Shown piece by piece: positions 51,793 to 59,813 of a DNA stretch of 64,000 bases. The stretch lies in NCBI GenBank assembly GCA_963716585.1, contig CAVQTN010000002.1, positions 558,001 through 622,000 on the forward strand. Direction: 5' to 3'. Source of the DNA: JAICUY01 sp963716585. GTDB taxonomy: Bacteria > Chloroflexota > Limnocylindria > QHBO01. Both the position numbers and the translations under genes were made by a program. The notes under the pieces were generated by a model. It was given only the letters and a program-made list of their open reading frames with translations, did not search any database and was not told the DNA's origin. Position 1 is the first letter of the stretch; the number at the start of each line of letters is the position of its first letter.

Positions 51793-52568
51793 CGCTCCAT
51801 CTTCCTCGCCTTCCAGATCTCCTCGCACGGCCAGCGCCGCGCCCAATCGGGCGTCGTCAGCTCGAAGCTGGTGGTTGCGCCCTCAGACGGTCGCACCTCG
51901 ATCAGGTCGATGACCTCGAAGCCATTCGCACGCAGCAGTCGGATCCAGTCGCCATAGCCGAGGTGGAACTCGACGCTCGACTCGTCCGGCCACTCGAACC
52001 GATGCATCCCGAAGTAGGGGCGCAGCAAGCGGTCCTCGGCCGGCCCGACGCCGTCATGCTCTGGAACGCACAGGATCCAGATCGTGCCGTTGACAAGGAA
52101 GGTCAGCTCGCCGCCGGGACGCAGCAGCCGCGCCGCTTCCGGGATCCAACGGTACGGATCCGCCCAGATGCTGGCGCCGTACTCGCTGATCGCGAGGTCG
52201 AAGCTGGCGTCGGGGTACGGGACCGACTCGGCGTTGCCGAGGATGAGTGGAAAGTCGACCGAATGCTGCGACTGGAGACGGCGCGCGGTCTCCAGCTGCC
52301 GGGGACTGTTGTCGATGCCCACCACCCGCGCCCCACGGCGGGCCAGCCACGATCCGACGTAGGCGGTTCCGCACCCCAACTCGATCACGTCTCTGCCGGC
52401 GACCTGCGACGGCAGCACGTGCAGCTGCGCCTCGGGCACCCCGAAGATGCCCCAGCGCGGATCGTTCGACGCCCACGCCTGCGCGCCGTGCGCGGCGTAC
52501 GCATCGGCCTGGGCGTCCCAGTAGGCGCGATTGCGGGCAACGTACTCGGGCAGCTCGAGGTCGCTCAC
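51789..52568 (-). CDS. Class I SAM-dependent methyltransferase
   Basis: 259 residues from GTG 52568. Motif I is VIELGCGTAYVGSWLARRG, motif II ends in VVGIDNS, motif III region is ILGNAESVPYPDASFDLAISEYGASIW, and the post-motif segment is EAARLLRPGGELTFLVNG, all typical of the Methyltransf_11/25 group. An N-terminal YVARNRAYWDAQADAYAAHG helix is the usual lid of small-molecule methyltransferases. Substrate not deducible. Confidence 0.87.
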   Translation of the reverse strand: MSDLELPEYVARNRAYWDAQADAYAAHGAQAWASNDPRWGIFGVPEAQLHVLPSQVAGRDVIELGCGTAYVGSWLARRGARVVGIDNSPRQLETARRLQSQHSVDFPLILGNAESVPYPDASFDLAISEYGASIWADPYRWIPEAARLLRPGGELTFLVNGTIWILCVPEHDGVGPAEDRLLRPYFGMHRFEWPDESSVEFHLGYGDWIRLLRANGFEVIDLIEVRPSEGATTSFELTTPDWARRWPCEEIWKARKMER

Positions 52569-52587
52569 GGCGGGGATGGTAGCGTGC

Positions 52588-54306
52588 TCAGGCCTGCTCG
52601 GTCTCGCCGGTGGCGGCGATGCGCTCCGTCTCGCCGCCGGAGCCGGTCGCCAGCAGGATGCGGCCGCTGGCCTGCTGCGCGAAGGTGCGCTCGACGGCCG
52701 CCAGATCGTCGATGTCGGCCGGCCCCTTGTCGGTCCTGATGCGCACGATGCGCGGGAAGCGCAGCGCAAAGCCACTCTTGTGCCGTGCCGAGTGCTGGAC
52801 GCGGTCAAAGGCGATCTCGACCACGACCTCCGGCACGACCGTGCGGTACCGCCCGAAGTCGCGAACGGTCAGCTGCGTGAAGCGATCCGTCATCTCGGCG
52901 ATCTCCGCATCGGTCAGTCCGGTGTAGGCCTTGCCGATGGTCAGCAGACCGTCGCCATCGGTCTCGCGCACGGCGAACGTATAGTCGGACAACACGCCGC
53001 GTCGCTTGCCATGGCCCCACTCGACCCCCACCACCACGCAGTCGAGCGTGGACAGCGGGCGCTTGAGCTTCAGCCAGCCCAGACCCCTTCGCCCGGGCTG
53101 GTAGGCCGATGCGGGATCCTTGATCATCAGCCCCTCGTTGCGGCGTTCCCGCGCCTCGTCGAAGCGGGCATCGACCTCGGCCGCGGTCCGGGCGGTGCCG
53201 AGGCGCGAGTACAGCATCCGTTCGCCGGTGCGCTCGGGCAGCTGTACTGCCTCCAGTGCGGCCCGGCGCTCGCGCAGCGGCGCGTCCAGCAGATCCGCGC
53301 CGCGAACGTGCAGCAGATCGAAGGCGACGAGCGCCACCGGCACAGCCCTGAGCAGGTCCGGTTCCGGTCTGACGCGGCCGAGTCGCGTCTGCAGGCTGGC
53401 GAAGTCGCCGACGCTGCCGTGGTTCCACGGGACGAGCTCGCCGTCGATGACGAGGGGCCCCTCCAGCGCCGCGGCCGCGGCGATGACCTCCGGGAAGGAC
53501 CCGCTGATCTCGTTCAGGTCCCGGCTGAAGAGCTGCGCGTTGTCGCCGCTGACGTGCAGCTGGGCGCGGATGCCGTCGTACTTGTCCTCGATCCATGCCT
53601 CGTCGCCGACGCGCCGCATGACCTCGGCGGCATCGGCCGCCGGCGTGGCCAGCATGAAGCGAATGGGGCGGCCGAGATGGAGCCTTGCCTCGCCCAGCCG
53701 GTCGTCGCGCGCCAGGGCGGCGACCTCACCGGGCTCGGTGACCAGCATGAGCGCGCGGCGGACGTCCGCGATCGGCCGCTCGAAGGCCGCCGCGATCGCC
53801 TCCTCCAGCAGTCCCTCGCGCAGCCCGATGCGCATCTCCCGCCCAGCGATCCGCGCCGCGTAACGGGCCTCCTCGGCCGTCGCGCGCTCGAACAGCTCGG
53901 TCATCAGCCGGATTCGCTGCTCGGTGGACTGGGCGTGCGCCATGGCGTCGTAGGCGGCGGACACATCGGCGAGGCTGAGCCGCTCACCGACCGGCCTGCC
54001 GAGCAGCTCGGCCGCCGCGTCGCCGAAGTCCGAGTGGCGCAGGTAGGCTTCGCCGAGCTGCTGCTGCGTGGCGCCCGAAGCGGCCAGCAGCGCCGCCGAC
54101 CCCTGCATGCCGCCAAGCCCCAGCCGATCCGCGGTACCGGGCAGCGGCCGCCCCGCGAAGAAGGTCGTCGCCATGGGCAGGTCAGCCGGTTCGAGATCGC
54201 GCAGATAGGCCGCCAGCAGGTCGCGCTTGCGGAGCTTGGAGCTGGTGGCGCCGATCGCATCGGCTGCTGCTGCGAAATCCCCGAAGGGCGCGCTGGCGTG
54301 GAGCAT
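52588..54306 (-). CDS. ATP-dependent DNA ligase (LigB-type)
   Basis: Seals nicks with ATP, with 572 residues in three domains: an N-terminal helical DNA-binding domain (1-190), the nucleotidyltransferase domain with the adenylated lysine K242 in EDKYDGIRAQL, and an OB-fold domain. Further motifs are LFSRDLNEISGSFPEV, VIDGELVPW, VAFDLLHVRG, NEGLMIKDP and GWLKLKR, all with their lysines. The C-terminal FPRIVRIRTDKG is typical. It is probably the working ligase to compare with the lysine-less homologue near Ku. The longer open frame upstream of ATG 54306 is not supported. Confidence 0.94.
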   Translation of the reverse strand: MLHASAPFGDFAAAADAIGATSSKLRKRDLLAAYLRDLEPADLPMATTFFAGRPLPGTADRLGLGGMQGSAALLAASGATQQQLGEAYLRHSDFGDAAAELLGRPVGERLSLADVSAAYDAMAHAQSTEQRIRLMTELFERATAEEARYAARIAGREMRIGLREGLLEEAIAAAFERPIADVRRALMLVTEPGEVAALARDDRLGEARLHLGRPIRFMLATPAADAAEVMRRVGDEAWIEDKYDGIRAQLHVSGDNAQLFSRDLNEISGSFPEVIAAAAALEGPLVIDGELVPWNHGSVGDFASLQTRLGRVRPEPDLLRAVPVALVAFDLLHVRGADLLDAPLRERRAALEAVQLPERTGERMLYSRLGTARTAAEVDARFDEARERRNEGLMIKDPASAYQPGRRGLGWLKLKRPLSTLDCVVVGVEWGHGKRRGVLSDYTFAVRETDGDGLLTIGKAYTGLTDAEIAEMTDRFTQLTVRDFGRYRTVVPEVVVEIAFDRVQHSARHKSGFALRFPRIVRIRTDKGPADIDDLAAVERTFAQQASGRILLATGSGGETERIAATGETEQA

Positions 54307-54377
54307 CCCGGGCGAGTCTATGCGCGGACGGCGAGGCCACCGCGAGCCCTTGGCGCTGATCGGCCGCCACGCCGCCG

Positions 54378-54617
54378 CTACGACTCGGGCGCGTTCTCGT
54401 CCATGCGCTTGGCCCGATCGATGAGCTCGGCGACCTTGCGTCCGCCCTTGCGGCCGATGGTCTGGAAATGCTCGTGCGAGTATCGCTCGCTGACCGTCTT
54501 GCCGCCCTTCTGGCCGATCTCCTGGTAGAACTCCGCCCCGTAGCGCTGCCGGGTCGTCTTTCCGCCCTTGCGTCCAGCCTCGCGTACGCTCATGCCGCCG
54601 TTGTCGCTCTCCGCCAT
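54378..54617 (-). CDS. KGG-repeat general stress protein (GsiB-like)
   Basis: 79 residues from ATG 54617 with AGGAGG about 8 bases upstream. It consists of KGG units: GRKGGKTTRQRYG, IGQKGGKTVSERYS and IGRKGGRKVAELI, a hydrophilic late-embryogenesis-type pattern tied to desiccation, starvation or stress. It lies 71 bases upstream of the DNA ligase on the same strand, so both may respond to damage or drying, but cotranscription is not shown. Confidence 0.88.
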   Translation of the reverse strand: MAESDNGGMSVREAGRKGGKTTRQRYGAEFYQEIGQKGGKTVSERYSHEHFQTIGRKGGRKVAELIDRAKRMDENAPES

Positions 54618-54751
54618 CGGGCGCCTCCTGAAGTCGTGTCGGATCCGTATCCGGGTGCAAGTTGCGTACCGGCTGAGCAGGCGCGCGCTCACCGAGCGGG
54701 CAGGCTTCCGCCGCGGGCAGGTCGAGACACGGCGATTGCGGGCGCGATGGC

Positions 54752-54757
54752 TAGAAT
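54752..54757 (+). promoter_or_regulatory. TAGAAT -10 box before the gene at 54767
   Basis: TAGAAT ends 9 bases before the ATG at 54767 and no ribosome site is present, so the transcript has almost no leader. Confidence 0.4.
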
Positions 54758-54766
54758 GGCCGGCTC

Positions 54767-55078
54767 ATGCATCCGTTCGTCCGCAACCTGGTCATTGGCA
54801 TCGTGGGGCTGATCATCGCCGGCGGCCTGTCGGCCCTGGCGCTCCTGGGCGAGAACTCCAACCTGTCAGTGTTCGCGATGCTTGCGTCGGCACTGATCGC
54901 CACGGCGATCGGCATCTTCCTGTTCGTGCAGGGCTGGATCTGGTCGCAGCGGGCGGCTCGACGCGGATATTCGGGTCGCTCGGTAGCGATCGCGGTTGCC
55001 GGCGGGCTGATGATCCTGCTCGCCGCGGGAGCGCTGGCCGGGGCGGTGATGCTGGTGCTGCTCTTCTACATCGGCTGA
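54767..55078 (+). CDS. Three-helix membrane protein, unknown function
   Basis: 103 residues with three predicted membrane helices (about 5-24, 32-54 and 68-102), a short loop with WIWSQRAARRGYSG, and no conserved charged motif. No family recognised. Its stop lies about 57 bases before the tRNA gene. Confidence 0.6.
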   Translation: MHPFVRNLVIGIVGLIIAGGLSALALLGENSNLSVFAMLASALIATAIGIFLFVQGWIWSQRAARRGYSGRSVAIAVAGGLMILLAAGALAGAVMLVLLFYIG

Positions 55079-55134
55079 CCCGTCCGCCGCCGCCAGCAGC
55101 GCCGCTTGGTAGCATGCTGATTCGTCGTGCCGCT

Positions 55135-55211
55135 GCCCCCATCGTCTAGAGGCCTAGGACGCCACCCTTTCAAGGTGGAGATCAGGGGTTCGAATCCCCT
55201 TGGGGGCACCA
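55135..55211 (+). tRNA. tRNA-Glu (anticodon TTC)
   Basis: The acceptor strands GCCCCCA and TGGGGGC pair, and the anticodon arm CCACC/GGTGG encloses the loop CTTTCAA with anticodon TTC at 55169-55171. The T arm AGGGG-TTCGAAT-CCCCT is perfect. The terminal CCA is encoded. Confidence 0.97.
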
Positions 55212-55272
55212 GGTAGCGCGTGCGTCCGACTGGCCGATGCATTCGGGTCAAGCGCTGGCACCACAGCCACGC

Positions 55273-55452
55273 TCAGACGAAGTTGATCTCGATCCGGCGC
55301 CCGCAGTTGAGGCAGTAGAGCAGGCCCAGCTTCGGATCGTCGGGGATCGGCCGCAGCGAGTAGACCTGCTCCTCGGTGATGCGCTCGCCGCAGTGCGGGC
55401 ACTCGCTGCCGATCTCCAGCCATTGGTCGCGCGGCAGGTTCTGGCGGCCCAT
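55273..55452 (-). CDS. Small zinc-ribbon protein
   Basis: 59 residues from ATG 55452. Two CxxC pairs, ECPHCGE and YCLNCGR, are 28 residues apart and should hold one zinc. The rest reads QWLEIGSECPHCGERITEEQ and EIQ-like polar strands, with no membrane part. The start lies 3 bases after the stop of the 55456 gene, so the two are translated together. Function unknown; many such proteins bind RNA or act as adapters. Confidence 0.75.
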   Translation of the reverse strand: MGRQNLPRDQWLEIGSECPHCGERITEEQVYSLRPIPDDPKLGLLYCLNCGRRIEINFV

Positions 55453-55455
55453 CGG

Positions 55456-55947
55456 TCAGATGCTCTCGGCGTCCGTCACGACCGGCTCGCCCTGGTCGGA
55501 GGTCTCGCGCGCCCTCCGCGTCGTGGGGGGCGGCGGTTCCCAGCCTGGCTTGCGGGTCGGCGCCACGGCGCCGCCCCCGGCCTCGATGGCGGCCGCCGTC
55601 TCGGCGGCCTTCTGGGAGGGGCGGATGAGCGGGTACGACCGTGCGGCATAGCCGGGCCACAGGCCGATGTCACCGTCGCGGATCATGACCATGGTCCTGG
55701 CGTAGGCACCGGTCACGTCCCGCGTCGATCGGTCGAGCACCTCGTACTCGTGCCCGGTAACTCTCTTGAGCGCCGGCTGCAGGGTCTCGACCAGGTAGTC
55801 GGGGTTCGGGTTCTCGGCCAGCGCCAGGTCGAGCGCCGCGACGACGTCGTCATCGGGCAGGTAGCGTGGCAGCGGGCGGCTGATGTAGGCCACCATCCGC
55901 GGGTCGCGACTGGGTCCCAGGATGGTGCGCTTGAGCGACTTGAGCAT
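55456..55947 (-). CDS. Soluble protein of unknown function
   Basis: 163 residues. The N-terminal part (SLKRTILGPSRDPRMVAYISRPLPRYLPDDD) is basic and hydrophobic, the middle (TGHEYEVLDRSTRDVTGAY) is mixed, and the last 60 residues are Pro/Ala/Arg-rich and probably disordered. No domain recognised. Operon with the zinc-ribbon gene downstream; divergent from galU. Confidence 0.6.
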   Translation of the reverse strand: MLKSLKRTILGPSRDPRMVAYISRPLPRYLPDDDVVAALDLALAENPNPDYLVETLQPALKRVTGHEYEVLDRSTRDVTGAYARTMVMIRDGDIGLWPGYAARSYPLIRPSQKAAETAAAIEAGGGAVAPTRKPGWEPPPPTTRRARETSDQGEPVVTDAESI

Positions 55948-56002
55948 CGGTAGCCGATTCTAGCGTCATCGCCGGCCGCTGGGGCCCCGCCGGGTCGGTT
56001 GG

Positions 56003-56008
56003 TATACT
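56003..56008 (+). promoter_or_regulatory. TATACT -10 box upstream of galU
   Basis: TATACT is followed by a leader of about 95 bases with AGGAGACAG just before the GTG start of galU. No matching -35 is seen. Confidence 0.45.
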
Positions 56009-56111
56009 GGGCATCCCCTGAGACGTCCTTCAACCGCGCGGCACGCTGCACGCCGCCATCTGGCCGCGGCCGCCTCGCAGCTTCCAACACGCTAGGAGAC
56101 AGTCCACCATC

Positions 56112-56984
56112 GTGCGCGTCCGCAAGGCCGTCCTGCCCGCCGCTGGATTCGGCACCCGTTTCCTCCCTGCCACCAAGGCGATCCCCAAGGAGGTCCTGCC
56201 GCTCGTCGACCGCCCGATCATCCAGTACGCCGTCGAGGAGGCCGTCGCCTCCGGCATCGAGCAGATCATCATCGTGATCGCCACCGGACGGAGCGCCATC
56301 GAGGACCATTTCGACTCGAACCCGAATCTCGACCGATGGCTGGAGGAGCGCGGCGACATCGAGATGCTGCGCCAGGTGCGACGCATCAGCGAGATCGGGC
56401 CGATCGCGTTCGTGCACCAGAAGGAGCAGCTCGGCCTGGGCCACGCGGTGCTGATGGCCAAGGAGCTCGTCGGCGACGAGCCGTTCGCCGTCCTCCTCTC
56501 CGACGACGTCATGCTCAATCGCGGCGGTGACCCCGTCACTCGCCAGCTCATCGACGCGCACGCCAACCACCGTGGCTCGGTGGTCGCCGTTCAGAAGGTG
56601 CCCCGCGACGACGTCAGCCGCTACGGCATCATCGCCCCGCTCCACAGCGAGGGGCGGCTGTACGAGATCGGTGACCTGGTCGAGAAGCCATCGGTGGCCG
56701 ACGCGCCCTCGGATATGGCGGTCCTCGGTCGCTACGTGCTGACCCCCAAGATCTTCGACATGCTCGAACAGACCTCGCGCGGCGCCGGTGGCGAGATCCA
56801 GCTGACCGACGCGATCAAGATGCTGATGCAGGAGCAGCCGGTCTTCGGTTACCAGTTCGAGGGCGTCCGCCACGATGCAGGGACCCGCATCGGATGGCTG
56901 GAGGCGAACGTGTCGATGGCCCTCGACTCCGACGACGCCGACGAGTTCCGAGGCTATATTCGGAGCCTCGACCTGCGCGACTGA
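56112..56984 (+). CDS. galU: UTP-glucose-1-phosphate uridylyltransferase
   Basis: Makes UDP-glucose from UTP and glucose-1-phosphate for cell-surface glycans. 290 residues, the family length. Nucleotide motif LPAAGFGTRFLPATKAIPKE (9-28, with the Lys of KAIPKEVLP), then QYAVEEAVASGI, HQKEQLGLGHAVLMAK, LLSDDVML with the metal Asp, and DLVEKP with the sugar-binding residues. GTG 56112 has AGGAGACAG upstream. The kinase gene 74 bases downstream may be co-transcribed. Confidence 0.96.
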   Translation: MRVRKAVLPAAGFGTRFLPATKAIPKEVLPLVDRPIIQYAVEEAVASGIEQIIIVIATGRSAIEDHFDSNPNLDRWLEERGDIEMLRQVRRISEIGPIAFVHQKEQLGLGHAVLMAKELVGDEPFAVLLSDDVMLNRGGDPVTRQLIDAHANHRGSVVAVQKVPRDDVSRYGIIAPLHSEGRLYEIGDLVEKPSVADAPSDMAVLGRYVLTPKIFDMLEQTSRGAGGEIQLTDAIKMLMQEQPVFGYQFEGVRHDAGTRIGWLEANVSMALDSDDADEFRGYIRSLDLRD

Positions 56985-57058
56985 GTCGGTCCCGGCCGCC
57001 GGTCGGGGTACCCTGTGCCCCGATTGCGCCGTGGACGCGCCAAGAAGGGATAGACCGA

Positions 57059-58660
57059 GTGGAGATGATCGGCAGGCTGATCGGTGGGCGCTACCGCCTC
57101 ATCGCGCCGCTGGGCGAGGGTGGCATGGCCACCCTGTGGCGTGCCGTCGACCAGCAGCTCGATCGTGAGGTCGCGGTCAAGCTGCTGCGTCCGCAGTACT
57201 CCGGCGATCCGGGCTTCGCGGCGCGCTTCAAGCAGGAGGCTCGCTCTGCGGGTTCGCTGGCGCATCCCAACATCGTGTCGGTCTACGACTATGGCACCGA
57301 CCCCGAGGACGACGCCCAGTTCATCGTCATGCAGCTGGTCGACGGCCAGGACCTGGCGGGCCTCATCCGGGACCGCGGGACGTTGCCGATCGACGACGCG
57401 GTGCGCGTCGGCATCGGGGTGGCCGCGGCACTCGAGGCGGCGCACCGTCGCGGCATCGTCCACCGGGACGTGAAGCCCGGAAACATCCTGATCACCGACG
57501 ACGGCGAGGTGAAGGTCACCGATTTCGGCATCGCCCGCGCCGTGAGCGAGGCCTCCATGACCCTGACGGGGACGACGCTCGGATCGGTGCACTACTTCAG
57601 CCCGGAGCAGGCGCGAGGCGACGAGGTCACCGGCGCATCGGACGTCTACTCGCTCGGGATCGTGCTGTACGAGATGCTCACCGGGCGCCGGCCTTTCGAA
57701 GGGGATTCGGCGGCCGGCGTGGCGCTCAAGCGACTGAACGAGGACCCGACGCCGCCGACACGCTATCGGCCGGACCTGCCCCCCGGCCTGGTCGCCGTGG
57801 TGATGCGCGCCCTGGAACGCGACCCGGCGCAGCGCTTTCCGGATGCCGGCTCGTTCGCCGAGGCACTGCGTGCGTGGCAACACGATCCCGACGAAGTGCC
57901 GGCCGGTGCGGTGGCGGCCCTGCCACCGCGCGGCGAGCCGACGGTCTACATCCCGCCGCGCGTCGCGCGGCCGTCGGACCGCGCGCCGGCAGCCCCGCCG
58001 CCCTACCGACCGCTCGCCGCGCAGCGTCGCGGGGGACAGCCGTGGTGGATCTGGCTGCTGGCGCTGCTCGCGATTGTGCTGCTCGGCACGATCGGCTTCC
58101 TGGGAGCACAGCTCCTCTCCGGCCTGGGCCCGCCGTCGTCGTCGCCGAGCCCGTCGGCCGAGACCTTTGCCCTCCCCGACCTGAAGGGCCAGACCGTCAC
58201 CGCCGCCCGACAGCGCCTCAACGATCTCGGCCTCACGGTGGTCGTCGGTGACCCCGAGGTGAGCGACGCCGTGGCCGACGGACAGGTGCTCCGCACCGAG
58301 CCGGCTGCCGGCACATCGGTCGGCAAGGGGCAGAAGGTGACGCTCATCCCGAGCAGCGGGAAACCGCAGGCCAGCGTTCCGCGGATCATCGGGCAGGACC
58401 TCCCGACGGCGAGCGCCAACCTGCAGGCGGTCGGGCTTCGGCTCGGGAATGTCAGCCGCGAGAACAGCGGCCAGCCTGAGGGCACGGTCATCGCCACCAG
58501 CCCCGTGCCGGGCAGCCCCGTGGACAAGGACAGCGCCGTCGACGTGGTCGTGTCGCTCGGCCCCACGCCCAGCCCATCGCCCAGCCCGACCCCGGTGCCA
58601 CCCACGCCGAGCCCGACCCCTGTCCCACCCACGCCCACACCGGCGCCCACTGCAACGTAG
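57059..58660 (+). CDS. pknB: Serine/threonine protein kinase with PASTA repeats (PknB-like)
   Basis: Membrane Hanks-type kinase that senses peptidoglycan or lipid II fragments. 533 residues from GTG 57059 (ATG 57065 also possible). Kinase motifs: GEGGMATLW, the Lys in VAVKLLR, HRDVKPGNIL, VTDFGIAR and SPEQARG. A juxtamembrane Pro-rich region leads to a membrane helix (about 328-355). The external part has two PASTA repeats (FALPDLKGQTVTAARQRL... and VPRIIGQDLPTASANL...), then a Pro/Ser/Thr tail. Two PASTA units are fewer than the usual three to four. Confidence 0.93.
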   Translation: MEMIGRLIGGRYRLIAPLGEGGMATLWRAVDQQLDREVAVKLLRPQYSGDPGFAARFKQEARSAGSLAHPNIVSVYDYGTDPEDDAQFIVMQLVDGQDLAGLIRDRGTLPIDDAVRVGIGVAAALEAAHRRGIVHRDVKPGNILITDDGEVKVTDFGIARAVSEASMTLTGTTLGSVHYFSPEQARGDEVTGASDVYSLGIVLYEMLTGRRPFEGDSAAGVALKRLNEDPTPPTRYRPDLPPGLVAVVMRALERDPAQRFPDAGSFAEALRAWQHDPDEVPAGAVAALPPRGEPTVYIPPRVARPSDRAPAAPPPYRPLAAQRRGGQPWWIWLLALLAIVLLGTIGFLGAQLLSGLGPPSSSPSPSAETFALPDLKGQTVTAARQRLNDLGLTVVVGDPEVSDAVADGQVLRTEPAAGTSVGKGQKVTLIPSSGKPQASVPRIIGQDLPTASANLQAVGLRLGNVSRENSGQPEGTVIATSPVPGSPVDKDSAVDVVVSLGPTPSPSPSPTPVPPTPSPTPVPPTPTPAPTAT

Positions 58661-58736
58661 CGTCCCGCACCAGGCGCACCACCGGACGTGGCGCTGCGCT
58701 CCGACTGGCCCGAGCCGCGACGCGCCCTGATCGGGC

Positions 58737-58767
58737 TATCATGCGTGGGCCCAAGCCTCACAGGAGG
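58737..58767 (+). promoter_or_regulatory. Candidate -10 box and ribosome site before thioredoxin
   Basis: TATCAT at 58737-58742 followed by AGGAGG at 58762-58767. The ribosome site is about 15 bases from ATG 58783, longer than usual but closer than to the second in-frame ATG at 58795. Confidence 0.45.
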
Positions 58768-58782
58768 TCACAACTCGAACTT

Positions 58783-59106
58783 ATGTTGTCACCCATGACG
58801 GTCGACGAATCCAGCTTCGATGCCGAAGTGCTGAACAGCGACAAGCCGGTGCTCGTCGACTTCTGGGCGCCGTGGTGCGGGCCGTGTCGGCTCGTCTCGC
58901 CGGTTGTCGAGAGCTTCGGCGAGGCTCACAGCGCCAAGCTGGGGATCGCGAAGGTCAACACCGACGAGAACCAGCAGCTGGCCATGCGCTACAGCATCTT
59001 CAGCATCCCCACCCTGATCCTGTTCAAGAACGGCGCTGAGGCGGCACGCCTGGTCGGCTACATGCCCCAGGAGGCCATGGAGGAGCGGCTCAAGAGCTAC
59101 CTCTGA
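58783..59106 (+). CDS. trxA: Thioredoxin
   Basis: 107-residue thioredoxin, the family length. Active site WCGPC is in DFWAPWCGPCRLVSP, with the buried Asp (VDFWA), cis-Pro in SIPTLILF and the closing GYMPQE. A general disulfide reductant for enzymes such as the BCP peroxidase at 30507. No thioredoxin reductase lies in the window. ATG 58783 was chosen by proximity to AGGAGG. Confidence 0.94.
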   Translation: MLSPMTVDESSFDAEVLNSDKPVLVDFWAPWCGPCRLVSPVVESFGEAHSAKLGIAKVNTDENQQLAMRYSIFSIPTLILFKNGAEAARLVGYMPQEAMEERLKSYL

Positions 59107-59230
59107 GCCAGGGCGCTATCCCTGCCCTTCAGCAGCTGGCTGCGCGGCCGGGGGTCCCTCACGAAACGATGCCGCTGGCGCAGTCGGCTATGCTGCCTCG
59201 CGTGAACGGAGGGATCACCCCAACCACCCC

Positions 59231-59797
59231 ATGATCATCAAGACCGAGCGACGCAGGGGAAGCGATCGGCGCCAGGGAGCCGACCCGTTCGCCCCGGATC
59301 GGCGCGACGCCGACCGACGGCAGATGTGCTGGGAGGTCGAGAACTGCGACCTCACGATCCGCTACCGGTGTCCCGCCTTCATCCTGCGGCGCCCCTGCTG
59401 GGAGCTGTGGGCGGTGGAGGGGGTCGGGCCGGAACGCGCCTGCTGCTACAACGACAAGGAGTGCGAGCCCGGCCGCTGCGTCATCGCCGAGAAGCGTTTC
59501 GCCGGCATCGAGAAGCCTCCCTTGACGGTGCACGTCGGGCGACGCGGCGTGCCGCTCGGCTACGGGCGCCCGCGACGCCACACCTGCCCGCATTTCTACC
59601 TGACCAACGCCGCCAAGGGCCGCGTCCCGATCCAGGCGCCGCAGATGCTGCGCACCCTGATGAAGCAGGAGGGCATCGTCAGCCGATGCGAGCTGCGCGC
59701 GGGGGTGCATCTCGACACGGGCTACGTCACCGACCTGTGCCTGACCGGCCAGTTCAACGACTGCGTCTTCTACGAAGACGACGCCGCGGCGGATTGA
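59231..59797 (+). CDS. Cys-rich protein with two-CW-like domain
   Basis: 188 residues with thirteen cysteines and no signal peptide. An N-terminal Arg-rich segment (RRRGSDRRQGADPFAPDRRD) is followed by CWEVENCD, RYRCPAFILRRPCWELW and ACCYNDKECEPGRC, the repeated CWE pattern of two-CW proteins, then HTCPHFYL, SRCELRAG and DLCLTG. The cysteines could hold zinc or an Fe-S cluster. -10-like TATGCT lies 38 bases upstream. Function unknown; such proteins have been proposed as signalling sensors. It directly precedes the folate genes, 16 bases apart. Confidence 0.7.
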   Translation: MIIKTERRRGSDRRQGADPFAPDRRDADRRQMCWEVENCDLTIRYRCPAFILRRPCWELWAVEGVGPERACCYNDKECEPGRCVIAEKRFAGIEKPPLTVHVGRRGVPLGYGRPRRHTCPHFYLTNAAKGRVPIQAPQMLRTLMKQEGIVSRCELRAGVHLDTGYVTDLCLTGQFNDCVFYEDDAAAD

Positions 59798-59813
59798 GCC
59801 ACCAGCCGCACCG

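Noticed and set aside
54307..54660. Longer N-terminus for the DNA ligase from an upstream in-frame start
   Set aside because: The added region overlaps the KGG gene in another frame, and the product from 54306 already has the family length.
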